Assembly (NCBI GenBank): GCA_934122385.1
Contig: CAKOWP010000030.1
Span: forward strand, 1 to 16,060
Origin: an uncultured Clostridia bacterium
GTDB taxonomy: Bacteria > Bacillota > Clostridia > TANB77 > CAG-508
DNA length: 16,060 bases
Reading direction: 5' to 3'
The translations under genes were made by a program, and so were the position numbers. Under the pieces are notes generated by a model. The model did no database searches. It worked only from the letters and a program-made list of their open reading frames with translations, and was not told where the DNA came from. This document shows, piece after piece, positions 6,467 through 14,577 of this stretch. The first letter of the stretch is position 1. Each line of letters begins with the position of its first letter.

Positions 6467-6952
6467 CTAGTTATTTACATTATTATTTTTTAACCATGAT
6501 ACAGATAATTTATTTTTTATTTCTTCTCTTGCCATTTCATTTGTTATTTCATAATTTGATGGTGCAACTAAAAAGATTGAATTAGATACTTTTTGAATAT
6601 ATCCATCTAATGCATATACTCCACCACTAATAAAGTCTACAATTCTTCTAGCAACATCTTTGTTTACATATTCTAGATTTACAATTACAGATTTTTTCTC
6701 TTTTAAAAAGCTACAAATTTCATCTGATTGTTCAAATGTTGTTGGTTGTGATATAACCATTTTAATAGCTTGGCTTTGTGCTTGTGGCATATTTACTACT
6801 TTATTATTATTTTTTCTTCCGAATATTTTTTTGTCTTCTACTTCTTCCTCATTGTTATCATAGTCATAAATGTTTTCTTCATCATATTCATCTGGTTCTG
6901 CTGTATCCATTCCAAACAAATCCCATACCTTATTCATTAATGCTCCTGACAT
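6467..6952 (-). CDS. sepF: Cell division protein SepF
   Basis: SepF binds FtsZ filaments and tethers them to the membrane, bundling them into curved arcs at the septum. The 161-residue protein has the expected plan: a short N-terminal amphipathic helix (MSGALMNKVWDLFGMD, about 1-16), a disordered acidic linker rich in D, E, N and Y (about 17-55), and the alpha/beta FtsZ-binding domain (about 56-155). The domain is marked by VVISQP-type strand residues, a KKSVIVNLEYVNKDVARRIV segment and DFISGGVYALDGYIQKVSNS. AGGAGGT at about 6959-6965 supports the ATG at 6950-6952. A strong promoter (6997-7025) lies upstream, and divIVA follows 33 bases downstream. The HlyD-like gene before it has no clear terminator, so read-through into sepF is possible. 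Confidence 0.93.
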   Translation of the reverse strand: MSGALMNKVWDLFGMDTAEPDEYDEENIYDYDNNEEEVEDKKIFGRKNNNKVVNMPQAQSQAIKMVISQPTTFEQSDEICSFLKEKKSVIVNLEYVNKDVARRIVDFISGGVYALDGYIQKVSNSIFLVAPSNYEITNEMAREEIKNKLSVSWLKNNNVNN

Positions 6953-6996
6953 AAAAAAACCTCCTAAAAATTCTTTTGCATTTTCTAATTTACTCT

Positions 6997-7025
6997 AGTA
7001 TCTACTTTTTTTTTGTGATTGTCAA
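6997..7025 (-). promoter_or_regulatory. Promoter of sepF-divIVA
   Basis: On the minus strand: perfect -35 TTGACA (7020-7025), 17-base spacer containing nine consecutive A, and -10 GATACT (6997-7002), four of six to consensus. The leader to the sepF ATG is about 40 bases. Three TGTAATATW motifs lie just upstream at 7039-7080. Confidence 0.7.
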
Positions 7026-7038
7026 TACTTTTTCGAAA

Positions 7039-7080
7039 TGTAATATATTTTTAATATTTTTGTAATATTCTTGTAATATT
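7039..7080. promoter_or_regulatory. Three TGTAATATW motifs upstream of the sepF promoter
   Basis: On the plus strand TGTAATATA is at 7039-7047, and TGTAATATT at 7061-7069 and 7072-7080. Spacings are 22 and 11 bases, close to whole helical turns. The nearest copy begins 14 bases beyond the -35 box. The arrangement nearly repeats that upstream of rsmD (5876-5925). The last copy touches the stop codon of the HlyD-like gene. Confidence 0.4.
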
Positions 7081-8333
7081 TATTGTACTTTACTCAAATC
7101 TGGATTTAATACAACTTCGTCATATATTGATAGTTTTCTCATATTGATAATTTCATCTGTTGTATATCCTAATTCCTTCAATTCATCTGTACTATAATTA
7201 GAAACTATAGAATATTTGTCATTTTTTCTTGTTACTTCTACTAATATTTTGTCTAAATATCCCGCTCTATTTCTAACAACATAATTAAGTCCATTTTCTT
7301 CCACTATAGCTTGATTTGGTACTTTTAATCCTGTATCACTCCACCATATCAAATCAAAAGAAATCTTTCTATAATTGGCAAGTTCACTTATCTGCTTATC
7401 TATTTCTAAAATTATTAATGTTTCATTTTCGTTTTCTTGTGATATATATGCTATTTTTGCATTTATAATTTTTGTATTTGATAATCTAACTTGTACACTA
7501 TCTTTTACTTTTGCATTTTTTGCCTTTTCCGAATTTGATATTGTTGCAATATAGCAATTTGAACTGTCAATTACTTTTCCACATTCGTCATTTGTTGCTA
7601 TTAATTGACCAGTTTTTAAGTTTAAATTCTCTAAAAATTCTTTACTTAATGTTGAAAAGTTATTAGGTGTTAATGTTTCTTCTAAGCCATCAACTTTATA
7701 TGATACAATTCCACTTGATGGAGCTTTTATATATTCTGCACCTGAATTCAACTGTTCTTCTAGTTTAGCTCTTTGATTATATAATTGTTTTAAATAGCTT
7801 CCAGATGCACTACTTTCTCCAGATATTTTTGCTTTTTTTGTTACCAAATTCATTATTTGTTTTTTATATTCTGCAATTTTTGATATATCTGTTGTTTTGT
7901 TTAATAGTTGTACCTTTTCGTCTATTTGATTTTCTAATAATTTTATATCAGACAATTTTAGTGAAGTTTCAAGTCCCGCTTGTTTTGTTAATGCCTCTTG
8001 AATTTTTGTATCTAAATCAGCAATTTGCTCTTTTAGTTTTTCTTCATTTTTGCTGTAATATCTATAAATCGAATCACCTTTTGCAGTTTTTTCACCTTCG
8101 TTTTTGATTCTTTCCATTCCATTTTTATAATTATTACCTTTTACAACTTGCTCATTTCTTATTACATATCCAATATCTGTTTCTTCCAAGTATAATGTTC
8201 CTTTATCGACTGTAACTTTGTCTGTAGGCTGTTTTACTAACATATATACCGCATACATCAAATATAATATTATTAAAATAATACTTATGTATATTATAAT
8301 TCTTTTTTTATTTGTTTCTTTTCCCTTTTTCAA
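7080..8333 (-). CDS. HlyD-like membrane-anchored adaptor-type protein
   Basis: A 417-residue protein anchored by one N-terminal membrane helix (about residues 12-33) with the remainder predicted outside the cell. A beta-rich stretch follows the anchor (VTVDKGTLYLEETDIGYVIR), then a long coiled-coil hairpin (about 90-200). A second beta/lipoyl-like part begins IKAPSSGIVSYKVDGLE, which is the signature lipoyl half-motif of HlyD/RND periplasmic adaptors. A C-terminal barrel with VPNQAIVEENGLNYVVR resembles the adaptor membrane-proximal domain. The start codon is TTG (8331-8333), supported by GGAGGG at 8340-8345. It overlaps the miaA stop by four bases (TTGA), so translation is probably coupled. 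No transporter gene is nearby. Similar genes often sit beside sepF in Clostridia, hinting at an envelope or division-linked role rather than classic efflux; that is inference. Confidence 0.8.
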   Translation of the reverse strand: MKKGKETNKKRIIIYISIILIILYLMYAVYMLVKQPTDKVTVDKGTLYLEETDIGYVIRNEQVVKGNNYKNGMERIKNEGEKTAKGDSIYRYYSKNEEKLKEQIADLDTKIQEALTKQAGLETSLKLSDIKLLENQIDEKVQLLNKTTDISKIAEYKKQIMNLVTKKAKISGESSASGSYLKQLYNQRAKLEEQLNSGAEYIKAPSSGIVSYKVDGLEETLTPNNFSTLSKEFLENLNLKTGQLIATNDECGKVIDSSNCYIATISNSEKAKNAKVKDSVQVRLSNTKIINAKIAYISQENENETLIILEIDKQISELANYRKISFDLIWWSDTGLKVPNQAIVEENGLNYVVRNRAGYLDKILVEVTRKNDKYSIVSNYSTDELKELGYTTDEIINMRKLSIYDEVVLNPDLSKVQ

Positions 8334-9262
8334 TTTATTCCCTCCAAAATAATATTGATATTATTTTGTATATCATTTGTTCCGTCTAGCCATATTGTTT
8401 GTTTATTTTTTCTAAACCATGTTAATTGTCTTTTAGCATATCTTCTTGTTTCTAATTTAATTTTTTCTATCATTTCTTCTTTTGTGTAAATGCCATTCAA
8501 ATAATCGACAACTTCTTTGTACCCAAGGCCTTGCATGGCTGTTGGAAATTTGTCATATTTGTTAAGAATTTCTTTTACTTCTTCAATTAATCCTTGCTCA
8601 ACCATTATATCAACTCTTTTGTTTATCCTTTGATATAAAATTTCTCTGTCCCAATTTATCGCAAATACTCTGTAATCGTATTCTACTGGATTTTTTCTTG
8701 ATTCTTTTTCTTGTTCTGTTTTTGTTTTTCCTGTTGAATTATATATTTCTAAAACTCTCATAATTCTTTTTTTATCATTTTGACTGATTTTTTTCATTGC
8801 CTCTGGGTCTATTTCTACTGCTTTTTTATATAGTTCTTCTAATCCTTGTTCTTCTGCTATTTTTTCTAATTTTTTTCTATATTCTTCGTCTAATTTGATG
8901 TCATTATACTCTATTTCATATATCAAGCTATCTACATATAAGCCTGTTCCACCAACAATTATAGGTGTTTTTCCTTTATTTATTATTTCTTTTATTGCAT
9001 TTTTTGCATCTTGTTTATATTGTGCTACACTATATCTATCTTCTGGAGAAACAAAATCTAAAAGATAGTGTTTTATTTCTCCCATTTCTTGCTTTGTTGG
9101 TTTTGCAGTTCCTATATCCATATCTTTATATATTTGCATTGAGTCTGCTGATACTATTTCACCATTTATTTTTTTTGCAAGTTCTATTGAAAGCGCTGTT
9201 TTTCCTGATGCTGTTGGTCCACATATTACTATTACTTTGTGCTTTTCGTTCATTCTTTTCAT
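8330..9262 (-). CDS. miaA: tRNA dimethylallyltransferase MiaA
   Basis: Transfers a dimethylallyl group from dimethylallyl diphosphate to N6 of A37 in tRNAs reading UNN codons, the first step of ms2i6A formation. The 310-residue protein shows the P-loop GPTASGKT (15-22), SADSMQIYK (38-46), GTAKP (51-55) and GGTGLYVDSL (104-113). Near the C-terminus are AMQGLGYKEVVDYL and RRYAKRQLTWFRK, all diagnostic of the family. Start: ATG at 9260-9262 with GAGGAAGG just upstream; the ATG three codons later (9253) has an equally plausible spacing, so the first three residues are uncertain. It lies between a small membrane protein gene and the HlyD-like gene, with which it overlaps by four bases. hfq, the common downstream neighbour of miaA, is not present. 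Confidence 0.97.
   Translation of the reverse strand: MKRMNEKHKVIVICGPTASGKTALSIELAKKINGEIVSADSMQIYKDMDIGTAKPTKQEMGEIKHYLLDFVSPEDRYSVAQYKQDAKNAIKEIINKGKTPIIVGGTGLYVDSLIYEIEYNDIKLDEEYRKKLEKIAEEQGLEELYKKAVEIDPEAMKKISQNDKKRIMRVLEIYNSTGKTKTEQEKESRKNPVEYDYRVFAINWDREILYQRINKRVDIMVEQGLIEEVKEILNKYDKFPTAMQGLGYKEVVDYLNGIYTKEEMIEKIKLETRRYAKRQLTWFRKNKQTIWLDGTNDIQNNINIILEGIN
8340..8345 (-). promoter_or_regulatory. Ribosome binding site supporting a TTG start for the HlyD-like gene
   Basis: On the minus strand GGAGGG lies six bases before TTG at 8331-8333. It sits inside the end of miaA. No ATG or GTG near this point is in frame with the membrane anchor, so TTG is the best start. Confidence 0.75.
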
Positions 9263-9332
9263 TCCTTCCTCAAATTACAAATCTTATAAAGATTTCAACT
9301 TTGTCATGCTTAAAATTATAATTTTCAGCCTT

Positions 9333-9755
9333 TTAAAATTTTCTCATTTTTAAAATTCCTTGTTGTAAATTTCCTAGATAAATACTTTCAAAAATTAATA
9401 GCGTTACTATTATAATCAGAAGAATTATAATGCTTCTTTTTAATTTTTCTTCTTCTATTTCTTTGCTTTTTATTTTTTCAATTTTCTTAAAAGAATATGG
9501 CAATAAAATATATCCATTTACTATAGCAAACAATAAAACAAATACTGTTCTAATTATTTTCATGGCTTCTTTGTTATCATATTGAATTCCTATTTTTGAT
9601 ATTGCATATATTATAAATGTTAGCAAATATATTAATACCAAACCAATTATAATATATTTTATTTTTTCTTTTTTATCTATGTTTCCTAAACTATTCCAAC
9701 TCCATCCTAGTAAAACTAGAAATAGTATTGCTATTATTATTAATATTACTGCCAT
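9333..9755 (-). CDS. Small four-helix membrane protein of unknown function
   Basis: A 140-residue, very hydrophobic protein with about four membrane helices (roughly residues 2-20, 33-54, 66-86 and 107-127). A charged cytoplasmic or external loop of Lys/Glu (about 89-105, KKIEKIKSKEIEEEKLKR) lies between helices 3 and 4. I recognise no family motif. The ATG at 9753-9755 has an AAAGGA-type ribosome binding site at slightly long spacing. It lies 60 bases after mutL and 70 bases before miaA, all in one direction with no terminator between, so it is very likely part of the mutL-miaA operon. Its place between two conserved housekeeping genes suggests a lineage-specific insertion, but nothing in the sequence gives a function. 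Confidence 0.7.
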   Translation of the reverse strand: MAVILIIIAILFLVLLGWSWNSLGNIDKKEKIKYIIIGLVLIYLLTFIIYAISKIGIQYDNKEAMKIIRTVFVLLFAIVNGYILLPYSFKKIEKIKSKEIEEEKLKRSIIILLIIIVTLLIFESIYLGNLQQGILKMRKF

Positions 9756-9815
9756 TTCAAATCTAATTCCTTTCGCAATTTTATAATCTGGTTAAAATTC
9801 AACCTTCTTACTTTT

Positions 9816-12218
9816 TTATTTTCTTGCAAATTTTCTTTCAATATCGTATTTTGTCATTTTTATTGCTGTTGGTCTTCCATGTGGGCAAGTAAATGGATTT
9901 GGTAATTCTAATAATTTATCCATTAAACTTTCTACTTCTTCTTTTGTCAAAACCATATTTGCTTTTACCGCTGCTTTACATGCTACTGTTGCTATAAATT
10001 TTTCTTCTTTTTCTTGTTTTGCTGTTCTTGCTACTGTATTTATCTCATCTAAAGTTTCCAAAAACAATTCTTTGTTGTCTAAGTCTATACAAACTGTTGG
10101 AACACCTGTTAATTTTATTGTATTTTCCCCAAATTCTTCTAGGCTAAATCCAGCGTTTTTAAACATGTCCATATTATCTCTTGCAATTTCCATTTCTTTA
10201 TGTGTCAATGTTATTACATCTGGTATTAATAGCATTTGTGAATCTTTTGATAAATCACTATAATAGTTATTTTTTACCTTTTCATACATTATTCTTTCAT
10301 GTGCTGCGTGTTGGTCTATTATGTACATTTCTTTGTCCATTTCTATAATTATATATGTATTAAATGCTATTCCTATAAATTTATAAACTGGCTTTTTGTA
10401 TTCTTCACTTTCTTCAAATACTGATATGTTGTCTTTTATTAAATCAACTGCTGTATTTTTAGGTGTTTCCGCTTCTTCTTTAGTATCTGCAATAACTGGT
10501 TTTGTTCCGAATAATTTTTCATACATTGTGTTAAAATCTTCTGTTGTTTTGTCTTCATATTGCAAGTTTTCTAACTCTTTGATTTGTTCTGTTATTTTTT
10601 CTAATTTTTCTTCAGCTTCGCTTTTATTTTCTGTTTTTATTTCTTCTGATTTATTATCATTTACTTCATTTTGTTGTTCATTTTCATTATTTTCTTGTTG
10701 TTCGTTCTTATTATTTTCTTGTTGTTCGTTTTCATTAATATTTTGCTCAACTTGATTATTCACTTGTTGCTCATTTTGATTTAATTCTTTATTTTCAATT
10801 GTATTGTCTACTTGAAAATTTTTATTTTCTTCTGCTATTTGTTCAAATTTTTCATTAATATCTTCTTCAATATTTTCTGTTTCAGCTGGTTTTTGACTGT
10901 TTTCATTATCTGTTGTTTCAGTCGAATTTGAGTTAATTGTTTCTTCTTGTTTTTTCATTTGAACATAGTTATCGTTTAATTTGATACTTGGATTTTCTTC
11001 AACTTGTTTTTGTAAATCCTGTTGCATTTTTCTAAGTTGTTCAAGTACATCTGCAGTATTTACAGGTCCACCTAAACCTACATTTGTTTTTATTTTACTT
11101 TCTTGATCATTGTATTGTTCAATTTTTTTAGTCTCATTTTTTCTAAAGTCAAATAATCCTTTTGATTCTTGTTTTTCAGTATTTTCTTGCCTATCTAGCT
11201 CTTTTGGTTTTTCGGTATTTGCAACCAATTCATTTTCTAGTAATGTATTTTTTATTGCATGATATATTGACTGAAAAATTCTACTTTCGTCTTCAAACCT
11301 TACTTCCAATTTTGCTGGATGAACATTTACATCTACTTTTGCTGGATTCATCGTTATGTTTAAAATAACAAATCCAAATTTTCCGATAGGAATTAGTCCT
11401 TTGAAAGCTTGTTCTGTTGCTGCTGTCAACACTTTATCTTTTATAAATCTTTTATTTACAAAGAATAATTGATTTGACCTATTTGACCTTGCTATTTCTG
11501 GTTTTCCTATAACACCATTAACTTGTATATCTTCAAATGTATATTCTACTGGTAAAATTCCTGTAGCAACATCTTTTCCATATATACTGTAAATTACACT
11601 TTTTATATCACCATTTCCATTTGTTTGTATTACTGTCTTTCCTGTATTTATTAATTTTATTGCTATATTAGGATTTACTAATGCTATTCTTGTTATTGCG
11701 TCTTCTACATATCCTGATTCTGTATAGTCCTTCTTTAAGAATTTATATCTTACTGGTGTATTAAAAAATAAATTTCTTACAGTTATAGATGTTCCTGTTT
11801 GGCATCCTACTTCTTGTTTATCTAATATATTTCCTGCTTCTACAACTATTTTATATCCTGTGTCTTGTGCTTCTGTTTTTGATATCATTTCTACATTTGC
11901 TATTGCTGCTATACTTGCTAACGCTTCACCTCTAAATCCCATAGATGTTACTACATCTAAATCTTCTGCTTTTCTAATTTTACTAGTTGCATGTCTTTCA
12001 AATGCAATTTCTAAGTCGTCTGGCGCTATTCCTTTTCCGTTATCTGTTACTTTTATGTATGATATTCCCCCATTTTTTATTTCTACTGTTATATTGTTTG
12101 CTCCTGCATCTATTGAGTTTTCCACCATTTCTTTTATTACTGAAGCTGGTCTTTCTATAACTTCACCAGCTGCTATTTTATTTATTGTTAAGTCATCTAG
12201 TAATACTATGTTTCCCAT
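9816..12218 (-). CDS. mutL: DNA mismatch repair protein MutL with expanded linker
   Basis: Couples MutS mismatch recognition to strand incision. The N-terminal GHKL ATPase is intact: IAAGEVIERPASVIKE with the catalytic Glu at about 30, NSIDAGA (34-40), DNGKGI (59-64), HATSKI (76-81), GFRGEALASI (94-103) and the lysine-bearing NPAKVDVNVHPAKLEVRF. The C-terminal domain carries the metal-dependent endonuclease motif DQHAAHERIMYE beginning at D635, an ACKAAVKAN stretch with C747, and CPHGRP with C778. It is therefore a nicking MutL, as in bacteria without MutH. At 800 residues it is longer than the usual 600-650. The excess is a linker (about 340-610) very rich in N, E, Q and K, with an eight-residue repeat NEQQENNK (about 495-516). 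GGAGGT (12226-12231) supports the ATG. It heads an operon driven from 12249-12278. A mutS gene is not in the window. Confidence 0.97.
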   Translation of the reverse strand: MGNIVLLDDLTINKIAAGEVIERPASVIKEMVENSIDAGANNITVEIKNGGISYIKVTDNGKGIAPDDLEIAFERHATSKIRKAEDLDVVTSMGFRGEALASIAAIANVEMISKTEAQDTGYKIVVEAGNILDKQEVGCQTGTSITVRNLFFNTPVRYKFLKKDYTESGYVEDAITRIALVNPNIAIKLINTGKTVIQTNGNGDIKSVIYSIYGKDVATGILPVEYTFEDIQVNGVIGKPEIARSNRSNQLFFVNKRFIKDKVLTAATEQAFKGLIPIGKFGFVILNITMNPAKVDVNVHPAKLEVRFEDESRIFQSIYHAIKNTLLENELVANTEKPKELDRQENTEKQESKGLFDFRKNETKKIEQYNDQESKIKTNVGLGGPVNTADVLEQLRKMQQDLQKQVEENPSIKLNDNYVQMKKQEETINSNSTETTDNENSQKPAETENIEEDINEKFEQIAEENKNFQVDNTIENKELNQNEQQVNNQVEQNINENEQQENNKNEQQENNENEQQNEVNDNKSEEIKTENKSEAEEKLEKITEQIKELENLQYEDKTTEDFNTMYEKLFGTKPVIADTKEEAETPKNTAVDLIKDNISVFEESEEYKKPVYKFIGIAFNTYIIIEMDKEMYIIDQHAAHERIMYEKVKNNYYSDLSKDSQMLLIPDVITLTHKEMEIARDNMDMFKNAGFSLEEFGENTIKLTGVPTVCIDLDNKELFLETLDEINTVARTAKQEKEEKFIATVACKAAVKANMVLTKEEVESLMDKLLELPNPFTCPHGRPTAIKMTKYDIERKFARK
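10670..10736 (-). repeat. 24-base in-frame tandem repeat in the mutL linker
   Basis: About two and a half copies of a 24-base unit encode NEQQENNK, NEQQENNE and NEQQNE. The copies are nearly identical at the DNA level (ATTTTCTTGTTGTTCG on the plus strand recurs exactly 24 bases apart). Unit number could change by slippage without shifting the frame. Confidence 0.75.
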
Positions 12219-12248
12219 TTACTTGACCTCCATTTTTTATTTATGCTT

Positions 12249-12278
12249 ATTATATCATTACTTTTTTTATTTTGTATA
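12249..12278 (-). promoter_or_regulatory. Promoter of the mutL operon
   Basis: On the minus strand: -35 TATACA (12273-12278; four of six), 18-base spacer, perfect -10 TATAAT (12249-12254). It lies between the secF terminator (12311-12344) and the mutL ribosome binding site (12226-12231). Confidence 0.55.
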
Positions 12279-12310
12279 GTATTTTTAAATTTTTTTCTAA
12301 TTTTATTATG

Positions 12311-12344
12311 ATAAAAAGCTTACCAAAATTTGATAAGCTTTTAT
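12311..12344 (-). terminator. Rho-independent terminator after secF
   Basis: Stem AAAAGCTTA/TAAGCTTTT (about 12314-12322 against 12334-12342), with weak extra pairing in the loop and a T run on the minus-strand side. It begins about ten bases after the secF stop codon. The hairpin is A/T-rich but well placed, separating the sec operon from the mutL promoter. Confidence 0.75.
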
Positions 12345-12353
12345 TTTAAATTT

Positions 12354-13007
12354 TTATTTATTTTCTTCTGCCTTTATCTTTTCTAAATCTGCATCAAACA
12401 TAGATGTACAAATATAAGTTGATATTAAATAAACTCCTAATACAAATGGAATTGTAAACTTACCAACTGGCATTCTTGTAATAGCCATAATTCCAAGTAA
12501 AACCAATTGTGCTAAAACTATAATAACACCTGATTTTACTAAAACTTTTAAAGAATTTAATTTGTAATATCTGATTGCTAAATATACTAGAACAATTACT
12601 GTAGCTATTATAAATGGCGTTATATAAGGTTTTAGTATATCTCTACCTCTAACATGAGCAATGTTTTCAATTGTAACATTTTCAGCTGTTAATTCTGTTC
12701 CATATTTTTCATTAACTTTTGAAATCAAATTTGCTTTTTGTTCTTCTGTTATTTCTGTTGTTGTTATACTTACTGCATCTTTATATACTTCTATTGCTTG
12801 AATCATTACTGGTTGTTTTCCAAATACTTCACTTGTTATGCTTTTTATATCTTTTTCTTCAAATTCTTTTCCTATATTAAGTTCGACTTTTTGGCTATCT
12901 TGATATTTTAATTCAAATGCTATTCCTTTTGTTGCTATCATAATAGTTCCTAATATCAATATTATAGCAACTAATGCTATTAAAATTTTTGTTTCTTTTT
13001 GTTTCAT
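12354..13007 (-). CDS. secF: Shortened, divergent SecF-like protein-export subunit
   Basis: SecF pairs with SecD to drive late steps of Sec-dependent export with the proton-motive force. This 217-residue protein follows secD by 68 bases and begins like SecF: one membrane helix (8-26), then KGIAFELKYQDSQKVELNIG where SecF normally has a GIDFxGG-type motif. The extracytoplasmic domain (about 30-125) ends IENIAHVRGRDILKPYITPF. Three more helices follow (about 128-147, 154-176, 183-203). The family usually has about 300 residues and six helices, so the last two are missing. The helix-4 aspartate motif (usually GYSxNDTxVxxDR) is replaced by VYLISTYICTSMFDADLEKI. A terminator directly follows the stop, so this looks like a settled short form, not a recent break. 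GTGAGG precedes the ATG. Identity rests on position and overall fold. Confidence 0.7.
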   Translation of the reverse strand: MKQKETKILIALVAIILILGTIMIATKGIAFELKYQDSQKVELNIGKEFEEKDIKSITSEVFGKQPVMIQAIEVYKDAVSITTTEITEEQKANLISKVNEKYGTELTAENVTIENIAHVRGRDILKPYITPFIIATVIVLVYLAIRYYKLNSLKVLVKSGVIIVLAQLVLLGIMAITRMPVGKFTIPFVLGVYLISTYICTSMFDADLEKIKAEENK

Positions 13008-13075
13008 AATTTATACCTCACCTTCATTTTGTTCTGCTTAGTTTATCTTAATTTAAAATTATTTATAAATTTATT

Positions 13076-14482
13076 TTATTTACTTTCTTTTATTTTAAGT
13101 AAATTTCTTGTTACAACTGCATTGTATATTGCAATTATTACTAGTCCCCAGAATGATATCATTCCAAAACTGTTAATAGGTACCCATTTTCCGAAACAAA
13201 ATACTATTGCTATAATGCAAATTGGTAATATTCTATTAAAGAATTTTACATATGTTTCTGTTGTAGCTTTTCCAACCACATTTTCAACTTCTTCTTTGTT
13301 TTGTTTATTTATATTTTTTAGTAACATTGTTGTGAATATATAATCTAATATTAACATTACAACAATTCCACATATTGATTCAATTGATATTGTTACATTT
13401 GTGTATCTTACTAATAAAGCATATATTGCAACTAAACCTATAAATGAAATTCCTGCTAATAATCCGTTTGTTTTATATTGTGCTATTAAAACAACTATTC
13501 CTATAACTGAAATTACTGCTACAGCTATTGCTATATTACGCAAATCTTGCTCTGTTATATCTGATAATATATATTGATTTTTTTCTAAGTCATATTTTAC
13601 TGGTAAATTTCCACTATCTAATACTGTTGCAACATTTTGTGCTTGTGTTATATATCCATTTAATGTTGATGTATCTGATGTTGCACTTCCTACTGATAAC
13701 TGTATTTTTCCAGTTGTAATTGCTTCATCAAAACTTGTTGACATTAATTCTTCGTCATCAATTTTCATTGTTATTTTCTTTCCTGTTGTTGATGTGCTAT
13801 CAGTTGTTGTATTTTCTGTATTAGTTGTATTTTCTGTGTTTGTTGCTTCTTCTGAATTTTCATTTGATGTATTTTCTTCTGTTTCGTTTTCGACAGTGTT
13901 ATTCTCTGTTGTATTATTTTCAGATTTTACATATGTTTTGCTTATATCTTCTAGTTTTTTCTTTCCATCTTTATTAAAAGCTATTTCCAAATATACTGAT
14001 TTTCCTGACGATGTTGTGTTATATAATACACTTGAAGACTCTATATCATCATTATTCATTAATACTTCTTTTGTTTCACTATCTGATATTTCGAATTTTC
14101 CTACTGTAGTCAAATTACTTACTATAGTGTCTGTATTTGAACCTTCTGGTACTTCTATAATCATTTCTCCTGTTGCTTTATTTAAAGCAATATTATATTC
14201 TTGTACATCTAATTTTTTTAATCTTTTCTCTATTACTTTTTTTGCTTTATTATAGTTTTCTTCTGTTTTTGTTTCGTCAGAATTTTCTGAATTTAAAGCT
14301 AATTTTATTGTTCTTGCTCCATTTAATTCCATTGAATATGTGTAGTTTTTAACTATATTTGCCATTTGATTTTTGTTTTGTTTATATATTCCAAAAAATC
14401 CTACCATAGACACTAAAACAATTAGTAATATAATTGTTAATATCTTTATTGTTTTCATTACATTTTTTCTTTCTTTTTTCAT
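13076..14482 (-). CDS. secD: Divergent SecD protein-export subunit
   Basis: The 468-residue protein has SecD topology: helix 1 (about 9-30), a large extracytoplasmic domain, then five helices (about 316-336, 339-359, 364-389, 414-432, 440-462). Family traits include AKKVIEKRLKKLDVQEYNI (80-98), FNKDGKKKLEDIS (149-161), ITMKIDDEELMSTSFDEAI and AQNVATVLDSGNLPVKYDL. The last is the hallmark ARNLAxxLRxGxLPxP region. The first extracytoplasmic motif, usually DLxGG, reads MELNGARTIKLALN. The helix-4 motif GxAVDANVLI is reduced to MLILDYIFTTMLL, keeping one aspartate (D380). An N/T/E/S-rich stretch (about 187-234) is inserted in the extracytoplasmic domain. GAGGG (14492-14496) supports the ATG at 14480-14482; a second ATG eight codons later is less well placed. 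It precedes secF. Confident family call; retained activity is uncertain. Confidence 0.85.
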   Translation of the reverse strand: MKKERKNVMKTIKILTIILLIVLVSMVGFFGIYKQNKNQMANIVKNYTYSMELNGARTIKLALNSENSDETKTEENYNKAKKVIEKRLKKLDVQEYNIALNKATGEMIIEVPEGSNTDTIVSNLTTVGKFEISDSETKEVLMNNDDIESSSVLYNTTSSGKSVYLEIAFNKDGKKKLEDISKTYVKSENNTTENNTVENETEENTSNENSEEATNTENTTNTENTTTDSTSTTGKKITMKIDDEELMSTSFDEAITTGKIQLSVGSATSDTSTLNGYITQAQNVATVLDSGNLPVKYDLEKNQYILSDITEQDLRNIAIAVAVISVIGIVVLIAQYKTNGLLAGISFIGLVAIYALLVRYTNVTISIESICGIVVMLILDYIFTTMLLKNINKQNKEEVENVVGKATTETYVKFFNRILPICIIAIVFCFGKWVPINSFGMISFWGLVIIAIYNAVVTRNLLKIKESK

Positions 14483-14577
14483 TTTACAAATCCCTCACTT
14501 TGCTCGTTTATTGTCGTCCAAAATCTTTTAATTTTGTATTCCAACTATTTAAATTTTTGTTTAATATTTATTTAGTA

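Noticed and set aside
7026..7082. Terminator after the HlyD-like gene
   Set aside because: Only A/T direct repeats (TGTAATATT) are present and no stable stem; listed instead as upstream motifs of sepF.
14483..14577. A separate promoter or terminator between the HD gene and secD
   Set aside because: TTGGAA occurs but no properly spaced -10, and no hairpin with a T run; co-transcription is simpler.
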